The position numbers and the translations under genes are program-made. 37,999 nucleotides of DNA. Source: Planotetraspora phitsanulokensis. GTDB taxonomy: Bacteria; Actinomycetota; Actinomycetes; Streptosporangiales; Streptosporangiaceae. The first letter of the stretch is position 1; the number at the start of each line of letters is the position of its first letter. The stretch spans positions 1-37,999 of the forward strand of contig NZ_BOOP01000050.1 in the NCBI RefSeq assembly GCF_016863295.1, read 5' to 3'. Shown one piece after another: positions 32,362 to 37,999 of the stretch. Under the pieces are notes generated by a model that ran no database searches, was not told the origin of the DNA, and saw only the letters and a program-made list of their open reading frames with translations.

Positions 32362-33865
32362 AGCGCGAATGTCCGGCAAGGTCACCGTAATGTTCGACTC
32401 GACCGATGACTTCTCCGTCGCCAGGGCGGCATGGAGGCTCCACGCGCCTCTCCTTGGCCGCATCATCGTGGATCCGACGCCTTCTGTGCACAGCACGGCA
32501 GCTCTCGCTCATGATGTGCTGGCGGCGCTCGGCAAGCCCCCGCATCGGATCGCCACCGAGGGGATATCCTCCGATCGCCAGTCCTGGCGGGCGGCCGCGG
32601 CATGGATCCTCGGGGAGCGCATCCAGCAGTTGATCGTGCTCAGGGCACATCTGCAGAGTCCGGACCGCTGGCTCAAGATGATCGAATTGCAGCGGGTCAC
32701 CGCTATCCACATGGTCCTCATCTGTCACTCGAGGTCGCTTCCGCCGGCCATTGAGGAAATACTGGCCACAGGTGAGAACCAGCGGGTAACTTGCGGTCTC
32801 GAGTCGGCACTCGAACCCGTGGCGGACCTTGAACGACACGACGGTTGGCAGGAATCTGGACAAGCAGCCCCATCGGAGCTGCCGTCCTTGCCGAGTAGCG
32901 AGTTCACCCGATTTCGTGCGGACGCCTACCGGCAATTGTCCAACGACGAGTTCTCTGCAGTCGACGTCGAGTACGGTCGTGGCATTGATGCAGCGTGCGC
33001 GTGGCTGGCATCGCATATCGGCTACCGCGCTGATACACCGCCCACGTATAGCATCCGCTCGGTCGTGGCGCCGTTCCTGCTCCCTGTGGACCTTGAACGC
33101 AGCGCGGCGACGCTGGCCAAGATGTACTCCGATGCGCAGCTGGAAGGATTAGCCGAAGGACTTTGGTGTCTAGGCCGGAAGCGGCCCACTTCGGACCGTT
33201 ACCCGTACCCCTGGGATGACGAAGGTGGTCTTCAAGTTTTCCTGACTGACCTCGTGGCCGATAGCTCCAGCCAGCGTCACACACTAGCCCGGGTCCGCGG
33301 TGCCCAAGCCGGCTTCCTTCTGCACGGTCTCCTCCTGCACGCTCTTCCTGATTTGAGCACTAGCGGGCCGGGCGTCGGAGGCCCGTCTTTCACCCCCGCG
33401 ATGGCGGCCCGCATCCGGACCCGCATCGCACATCCTCAACGGGCGGCAGCGCTCGCCACCGCCCTGTTCACTCATGCCAACCATGACTCACTCGCGCGCA
33501 TCCTGATCAGCCAGCTGCGACCAGACGCCACAAGCCTGCAAATGCCTCTGCGCGATCGTGTCGTGTCCTACGCCGTCCCAGCCCCTGCCCGAGGCCTGCT
33601 GCGTGCTGCTCAACACTTCGCCGGCCTTCGCATCTCCTCGGAGTCCACGGGCAATCCCTGGCAACTTCTCGGCCCGGGCACCGGGTCACTCGGAGATCTC
33701 CTCCAGGAAGACGCTGCGATCTGCAGCGTGGTGCTGCCTGCGCGTCTCGACGGCCATTCAGAAGAGCCATGGCACTGCATGGCATCGTGCTGGTGGGTCG
33801 CCGATCCCTTACATGGACCCGAGCCGAACGACTGCGCCAGTCAGACCCTGAAGAAGCCGTTGTGA
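32354..33865 (+). CDS. Module protein B (about 500 residues), module 1
   Basis: A 503-residue protein of no family I recognise. GTG 32354 overlaps the stop of the ATPase gene by 8 bases; ATG 32369 or 32390 are alternative starts. Residues about 36-130 look like an AAA/TniB fold without its catalytic parts: the strand DPTPS, then LAHDVLAALGKPP, AAAWILGERI and LIVLRAHLQS, where a Walker B would have D-E but R-A stands instead, then AIHMVLICHS. The long C-terminal part has LPSLPSSEFTRFRADAYRQL, VRGAQAGFLLHGLLL near 315 and RIAHPQRAAALATALFTHAN. All of these are mirrored in the paralogue at 35449. Likely an accessory partner of the ATPase, by gene coupling only. Confidence 0.75.
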   Translation: MPKARMSGKVTVMFDSTDDFSVARAAWRLHAPLLGRIIVDPTPSVHSTAALAHDVLAALGKPPHRIATEGISSDRQSWRAAAAWILGERIQQLIVLRAHLQSPDRWLKMIELQRVTAIHMVLICHSRSLPPAIEEILATGENQRVTCGLESALEPVADLERHDGWQESGQAAPSELPSLPSSEFTRFRADAYRQLSNDEFSAVDVEYGRGIDAACAWLASHIGYRADTPPTYSIRSVVAPFLLPVDLERSAATLAKMYSDAQLEGLAEGLWCLGRKRPTSDRYPYPWDDEGGLQVFLTDLVADSSSQRHTLARVRGAQAGFLLHGLLLHALPDLSTSGPGVGGPSFTPAMAARIRTRIAHPQRAAALATALFTHANHDSLARILISQLRPDATSLQMPLRDRVVSYAVPAPARGLLRAAQHFAGLRISSESTGNPWQLLGPGTGSLGDLLQEDAAICSVVLPARLDGHSEEPWHCMASCWWVADPLHGPEPNDCASQTLKKPL

Positions 33866-34641
33866 CCGAGCCACTCATCAATCATGCGCTCATCCGTGCA
33901 CGAGTCGCCGCACTTGGCCTCGCTGATGAATTCGCCGCACGCACAGGCGTTCACCTGGCCGAATTGGAAATTGTCGTACGGCCCGAGCTCTCAAGCGTCC
34001 GCCTCCTGCTTCGAATTGCCGCCGTTCTTGACCTCGATCCCGGCGACCTCATCGCGAGGCCGGCTGGGCTACCTGCTGACAACTCAGCAGACGAGGACCG
34101 TGCAGATGACCTCGACGACCACGTCGACGATAAACTCGCTGAAGCCGTCCTCGCCGAACATGAGGCTTTCACTTTCGACGAGCTCGCCGACATCCTCGGC
34201 TGGACTCACGGTCGCCTCGACGCGGCCCTCAACGCCTTGGAAGTCAGGCTCGCTGACACACCCCACCGTCTAATCCGAACCGCAGACATCGTCGAACTGA
34301 CGGCTCACACGACGATCCTTCCGCCTGCCGCGTGGCGTCGGCTCGTCGCGTGGCGGCGGGGACGAGCCCTATTGACGCCGCAAGAAGCTTCCGTGATTGT
34401 TGACGTTATCCGCCTGGGAATCCTGCGTCCATTCTTCGCGGGGACTACACTAATGAAGTCGTACTTCGACCCAGCTTCTCATCGCGACCTCATAAGTCGT
34501 CAGCTCCTGGCGCTGCCGCCGACGGCGCTACCTTCACCCGGGACGCTTTACGAGATAAGTTGCCACCCTGATGTGATGTTCGCGCTTCGCCTCGCCACCG
34601 AACCGTCTGTGGACCATCCTGTCGATGGCCGCATGTGGTAA
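33862..34641 (+). CDS. Module protein C: XRE-like HTH plus winged-helix, module 1
   Basis: A 259-residue protein starting at GTG 33862, which overlaps the TGA of gene B (GTGA). Residues about 20-66 (DEFAARTGVHLAELEIVVRP, then SVRLLLRIAAVLDLDPGDLI) are a Cro/C1-type HTH. An acidic linker (about 72-92) follows, then FTFDELADILGWTHGRLDAA (about 108-127), a winged-helix-like element, and further helices in the C-terminal half. The order matches the paralogue at 34749. Probably a DNA-binding protein that acts with B and the ATPase; TniQ/TnsD-like target recognition is possible, but it has no zinc ligands and no sequence likeness to TniQ that I can see. Confidence 0.7.
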   Translation: MTEPLINHALIRARVAALGLADEFAARTGVHLAELEIVVRPELSSVRLLLRIAAVLDLDPGDLIARPAGLPADNSADEDRADDLDDHVDDKLAEAVLAEHEAFTFDELADILGWTHGRLDAALNALEVRLADTPHRLIRTADIVELTAHTTILPPAAWRRLVAWRRGRALLTPQEASVIVDVIRLGILRPFFAGTTLMKSYFDPASHRDLISRQLLALPPTALPSPGTLYEISCHPDVMFALRLATEPSVDHPVDGRMW

Positions 34642-34748
34642 TTTGCGCCAATACATAGGTCGGTCCAGTAATCCATTTGGGCGCCCAACCTAATAAACTC
34701 CTCACAAAAACCGGCACGCGATCGAAGAATTCAATAAAGATTTTCAGA
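34642..34748. other. AT-richer convergent gap with a palindrome
   Basis: The two modules end here, 107 bases apart. TTGGGCGCCCAA (34677-34688) is a perfect 12-base palindrome. The gap is clearly less GC-rich than the window. It could be a bidirectional terminator or a recombination point. Confidence 0.4.
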
Positions 34749-35456
34749 TCAGTCCGGCAGAGTTCCTATACATAGTCCGAAAATTGTGTCCGGGTGAGGC
34801 GCCAGACGGTAACGACTGTCACTGGTTTCGGTCACTTCCAACGGTTTACGAGTTGTGGCCATCAGGCGGCGCATGAGGATATGCGATATCTCCCATTGAA
34901 AAGCAATGCCGGAGTGGAGGGCCACTCCCCCGGCGTCACGTTCCTCGTGGATCAAGCGGAGCAGGACGGCAGCTTCTCTGGGAGTCGGAGGTATTTGTGC
35001 CTGCTTCGCTGTGCTTAACACGATTTCCGCTTTCGGGGGAAGAACTCCTGCGCGACATTCGAGACGGAGACGGTTGTCGACCTGCACTAGCTGCAGGGAT
35101 GTACTGCAAAGACGGTCTGCCAATCGTTTAGCTGCGCCTCGGAGGCGTTGGGGTGACCAGCCCAAAGCGTCCACAAGTTCATTGTCGGCGAGTTCTCCAT
35201 GGCAGGCTAGAGCCGCCTCCAGCATAAGATCATCGTCTTGTGGAGGAAGCGCAGTTCCCCCGAGCTCTGGGATAAGGAGCTCGGCAGGACTCATGTTCAG
35301 CGCAGCACTGATGCGGGTGATCAACGCGAGGCTAATACTTTCTGGTGGCAGCTGGTCATTCAATGCTCCTGGAGAGATGCCTGTACGTATAGTGAACTCT
35401 GTCGCGCTCATGCCGAGTTCTTTTATTCGACGCCTGATGGTATCGATGTCAAGCAT
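34749..35456 (-). CDS. Module protein C: XRE-like HTH plus winged-helix, module 2
   Basis: A 235-residue paralogue of the protein at 33862. ATG 35456 overlaps the TGA of gene B (ATGCTTGA). The HTH is residues about 14-62: GMSATEFTIRTGISPGALND, then SLALITRISAALNMSPAELL. The second element is NELVDALGWSPQRLRGAAKR (about 87-106), then a beta-rich part (LQLVQVDNRLRLEC) and the helix-rich end. Identity with copy 1 is low, but order, spacing and the DALGW/DILGW core agree. Likely DNA binding. Confidence 0.7.
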   Translation of the reverse strand: MLDIDTIRRRIKELGMSATEFTIRTGISPGALNDQLPPESISLALITRISAALNMSPAELLIPELGGTALPPQDDDLMLEAALACHGELADNELVDALGWSPQRLRGAAKRLADRLCSTSLQLVQVDNRLRLECRAGVLPPKAEIVLSTAKQAQIPPTPREAAVLLRLIHEERDAGGVALHSGIAFQWEISHILMRRLMATTRKPLEVTETSDSRYRLAPHPDTIFGLCIGTLPD

Positions 35457-36999
35457 TTGATCGATCCGACTCCCGGTCTGCTTTCTCCCACCCGGGGACA
35501 ACTATTCGTCTCGCGTCGTGCACGGGTTTTCCTACTATCCAGCAATGGGTCCGGCCATGCCAGGGACGAATGCCAGTGGTTCCCCCGTGCGCTATGGACG
35601 GCACAGTGAGGGCGCAGATTCGGGCTGTTTCGATGAGGCGCCGATTCCGCCGTCCGATGCCATCCTCCAGCAGGAGGTCAGTCGGTTGCTTCCCGTCCAG
35701 TAGGTGAAAAGTGCGCGCGGCTGCCAGAAGTGAGCGACCATAGCTGGGAATACTGTAAGTAAGTTGCTGATCGCTCGGGTTCGCGCCGTCATATACGCTT
35801 ACGGTGATCGCCAGCGTCGAACCGTCTTCGCTGAGGCTGTCAATGCGGACGTTGCCCAGTATGCGAGCGTTGAGTCCTGTGAGCAGCGCGGTGGCCAACG
35901 CTGCGGCATGCACCGGATGCGCCACAGCGGTGCGGATTCGATCCGCATCGCAGTGAGGGAGTCGCGCGATGAGACCGTAGCCCGTGCAACTTCCCAACAG
36001 GGCAGGCACCGTTAGCAGTATGCCATGTAAGAAGAAGCCCGCCTGCGCTCCGCGGATGCGCGTGATCGCGTGCTCTCGCGTTGGGCAATCAGCCACCAGT
36101 TCCGCTAAGAAGATCTGTAGCGACGGCAAGTCTGCTCGGTACGGGTAGGGTTCGAGATCCTCGGGACCAACCGCAAGCATCTGGTCGGCAACCAAGATCG
36201 GGAGTGGCCGCGACGGGTCCAACGACACTTCGCGGAGTTCACCAGGATCGCTCCCGATAGGCAATCCTTGCGGCAGTCGGGCCGGCAAAAACGCCTCGTG
36301 CCCATGGTGTTCTCTGATCCATGTACATGCCCGGTCCATCCCGTATCGGTAAACGATATCGAACCGAGTGAAATTCACCCTATCCAGTTGTCTGTGCGCG
36401 TCAGCGCGGAAGTGGAGGAAATCGCTGCTCGGCACCGAAGGCAGCGGACGTTCCCCTGACTCCGAGGTATACGGACTCGGCACCAGACCATGGGCTGTGC
36501 AGCGCACCACGGCACGCGCCGGCGTTGACCGAAGCGACGGGTTGTGCCTGAGTTCGGCCGCGGCGAGGGCCTGGGCGACGCTCTCAACGATGCGGATGTC
36601 GCCAGTGCCTGGCAGTTGGCTCGACCACTCCCGCGCTGCGTGCGCATGCCATATCAGTGTCATCGTGGCACCGCAGTCAGAAGCGAGTTGGATGAGAAAC
36701 CTGCGCTGATCTGTGGCAAGCAGGTGCGCCCGAAGCACAATGATGTGCCAGATACCTTCCGCTAGAGTCCAGGCAGCCGCAGCTCGCGCCCACACGTCAT
36801 GAATCCGTTCTGCAGACCGAGAACAGGAAGTCAGCTGGTCGATCGGCTTTCCTAACGCGGCCAACACATCAAGGCAGAGTTGGCTAACACTCCTCGTACT
36901 GGGGGTGGGGTGGATCGTAAGCTGCCCTGTTAACGGGTCGTGAGCGTCCAAGGCAGCGGCAGTGCACTCAACATCATCATCAGGGTCTAGGACGACCAT
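35449..36999 (-). CDS. Module protein B (about 500 residues), module 2
   Basis: A 516-residue paralogue of the protein at 32354. ATG 36999 has CAGGAG upstream; a TTG at 37032 would add 11 residues. Shared blocks in the same order: HPTPS (30-34), LDVLAALGKP (43-52), AAAAWTLAEG (73-82), IIVLRAHLL (86-94), TMTLIWHAH (112-120), LPSVPSSDFLHFRADAHRQL, IRGAQAGFFLHGILL near 315, and AVAHPVHAAALATALLTGLN. The missing Walker residues in the AAA-like part (R-A for D-E) are conserved in both copies, so this is ancestral and not decay. C-terminal end WHGRTHCWIVGKPVHD matches WHCMASCWWVADPLHG of copy 1. Role unknown. Confidence 0.75.
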   Translation of the reverse strand: MVVLDPDDDVECTAAALDAHDPLTGQLTIHPTPSTRSVSQLCLDVLAALGKPIDQLTSCSRSAERIHDVWARAAAAWTLAEGIWHIIVLRAHLLATDQRRFLIQLASDCGATMTLIWHAHAAREWSSQLPGTGDIRIVESVAQALAAAELRHNPSLRSTPARAVVRCTAHGLVPSPYTSESGERPLPSVPSSDFLHFRADAHRQLDRVNFTRFDIVYRYGMDRACTWIREHHGHEAFLPARLPQGLPIGSDPGELREVSLDPSRPLPILVADQMLAVGPEDLEPYPYRADLPSLQIFLAELVADCPTREHAITRIRGAQAGFFLHGILLTVPALLGSCTGYGLIARLPHCDADRIRTAVAHPVHAAALATALLTGLNARILGNVRIDSLSEDGSTLAITVSVYDGANPSDQQLTYSIPSYGRSLLAAARTFHLLDGKQPTDLLLEDGIGRRNRRLIETARICALTVPSIAHGGTTGIRPWHGRTHCWIVGKPVHDARRIVVPGWEKADRESDRSNA

Positions 37000-37036
37000 G
37001 ACAGATGCTCCTGCGTGCTGGCTCTGAGACAATTAC

Positions 37037-37816
37037 TCACCTACGCCCGCCAAGCCTCTTGAACACTCGCTTCAGCAAGTCACGATCGACAATCCGCTGC
37101 TCTGATCGATTCAGTTCCAGCAGGGTATGCACGGTGATCTTTGCCCATGAGCGGAAGTTTCCATGCCCTGCATACTTATCCACGAACTTCAGGTCCTCGG
37201 AGTCGACGTCCTCCCAGATGTGATGGAAATCAGGCATCACATCCTCTATCTGATTTATTGTCATACTCCGGTACTCCTGCCAAATGAAGATCCGTGACGA
37301 CAGCATCGGCTCACGACGCAAAACCCTGTAACAGTCACCACCCCCAACAAATATGACAGCCATCTGAGTGTATTTGTTATCCCACAAGTGCCGCCAGTAC
37401 TCAAAGCACTCTGTTGACAGCCACTGCGCTTCATCGCAGATGAATATCCGAAACTCCTCAGACAAGACACTTTTGAGTAGCTTGTCGAATTCAGCTGGCC
37501 CTCGGGGCTCTTTGCCCCCGATCTCCAAGGCTTCAAAGAGCATGCTGCGGATGTAGCGAGGTGTCGGGCGATCACGAAACTGGATGCGGTGGGTCAACTC
37601 CGGTGCCAGTGTTCTCAGCGAGGAGTTTACTGCAAACGTCTTGCCTAGGCCGGCGTTTCCGTGAATGCACATCATTGCTCGCGCGCTGATAACATCTTTG
37701 AGATTCTCGAGCGTTTCGCGCATTGATTCTGTCGCGACTTCGTTGCTGTCGACGAGACCAAGGTACTGGTCGTCGATAGCGGCTCCAAGGGAGCGGCCTT
37801 TTCCGGACATGCTCAT
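37037..37816 (-). CDS. TniB/TnsC-like AAA+ ATPase, module 2
   Basis: A 259-residue AAA+ ATPase closely related to the one at 31588. GGAGGT precedes ATG 37816, whose A is the last base of the stop of the transposase-like gene (TAATG). Walker A is GNAGLGKT (53-60), Walker B IFICDEAQ (124-131), the sensor strand VIFVGGGD, and Arg in MLSSRIFIWQEY is the likely finger. Base composition is visibly lower in GC than in the window as a whole, which supports recent transfer. In the TniA-TniB order of Tn5053/Tn7-like elements the ATPase follows the transposase exactly as here. Gene B begins after 37 bases. Confidence 0.9.
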   Translation of the reverse strand: MSMSGKGRSLGAAIDDQYLGLVDSNEVATESMRETLENLKDVISARAMMCIHGNAGLGKTFAVNSSLRTLAPELTHRIQFRDRPTPRYIRSMLFEALEIGGKEPRGPAEFDKLLKSVLSEEFRIFICDEAQWLSTECFEYWRHLWDNKYTQMAVIFVGGGDCYRVLRREPMLSSRIFIWQEYRSMTINQIEDVMPDFHHIWEDVDSEDLKFVDKYAGHGNFRSWAKITVHTLLELNRSEQRIVDRDLLKRVFKRLGGRR

Positions 37817-37999
37817 TATTGACCTCCGTGCTTGTTTTGTTGGCGCCGCCCTTTCGCAGTCCCGGGTAGAACCCCCGTGGACGGCAACCCATCTGTTGTG
37901 ATTCGAGCGCGCGCCTGTTTCACCTCCTCGATCTCTGCGGGAGATGCCTTGTCTGATAGTTCAGCGGAGCCGAGATAGCGACCGGTTCGTGCGTCGAAG
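37816..37999 (-). CDS. Transposase-like gene (Mu/TniA type), C-terminal end only
   Basis: The last 60 codons of a gene that begins outside the window. It reads FDARTGRYLGSAELSDKASP, then AEIEEVKQARARI and a basic tail (KGRRQQNKHGGQ). Mu-type and TniA-type DDE transposases end with a small beta-barrel carrying V-x-D-x-x-TG-x-YLG, followed by such a helix and basic tail. The coupled AAA+ ATPase downstream supports this. The catalytic DDE core is not visible, so the assignment rests on the tail motif and gene order. Confidence 0.65.
   Translation of the reverse strand, partial: FDARTGRYLGSAELSDKASPAEIEEVKQARARITTDGLPSTGVLPGTAKGRRQQNKHGGQ

Noticed and set aside
32354-33865. Protein B as a TniQ homologue
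   Set aside because: The zinc-binding Cys/His pattern and N-terminal motif of TniQ are not seen; only the gene position is similar.

Overview
The window is high-GC DNA with GTG/ATG starts, GGAGG-type ribosome binding sites and many genes typical of soil actinomycetes: an F420-dependent oxidoreductase, DUF72, SPW-repeat, DUF4142 and DUF6766 proteins, a CDGSH protein, and SpoIIE/STAS partner-switching components. A filamentous actinobacterium, probably of the Streptosporangiaceae/Nonomuraea type, fits best. This is inferred from gene content, not from a marker gene. I found no rRNA, tRNA or CRISPR array.

Layout. 0-7 kb is accessory DNA. It holds small hypothetical genes, a LexA-type box in front of a 96-residue gene, two STAS-domain regulators, a winged-helix regulator, and a run of decayed genes (SPW fragment, patatin, lactate-monooxygenase-like enzyme, LuxR C-terminus, CBS protein). 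7.4-13.1 kb is an intact metabolic block: SRPBCC protein, zinc alcohol dehydrogenase, DUF72, F420 oxidoreductase, a DUF6131-like peptide and a haloacetate-dehalogenase-like hydrolase. 13.2-19.9 kb carries a third STAS protein, a stand-alone ATP-dependent DNA ligase, a PLP amino-acid decarboxylase coupled to a 52-residue leader protein, a frameshifted SPW gene and a lipoprotein/27-residue peptide/DUF6766 operon. 20.1-24.7 kb is rich in iron proteins: an iron-containing redox enzyme with a glycosyltransferase, a CDGSH protein, an iron-permease-like protein and a hemerythrin. 24.7-29.6 kb is again a gene graveyard around a SpoIIE-type phosphatase and a lipoprotein. 29.6-31.3 kb has an XRE regulator divergent from an unknown gene across a perfect palindrome, then an HxlR regulator.

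The most unusual part is 31.6-38.0 kb. Two paralogous three-gene modules face each other. Each has a TniB-like AAA+ ATPase, then an unrecognised protein of about 500 residues, then an XRE/winged-helix protein, with overlapping or nearly overlapping genes. The right-hand module is led by a gene whose last 60 codons are in the window and look like the C-terminus of a Mu/TniA-type DDE transposase. The left-hand module has no visible transposase. I read this as an uncharacterised actinobacterial transposition or target-selection system present in two diverged copies.

A second unusual feature is a conserved non-coding element of about 120 bases that occurs twice (about 2.13-2.25 and 13.24-13.37 kb), with an invariant CCTGG/CCAGG hairpin in both copies and a different outer stem in each. 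More than a dozen genes are broken by single-base frameshifts, stops or truncation, while the long metabolic genes are intact. Either this is a decaying accessory region or, for the homopolymer cases, some assembly error is present.
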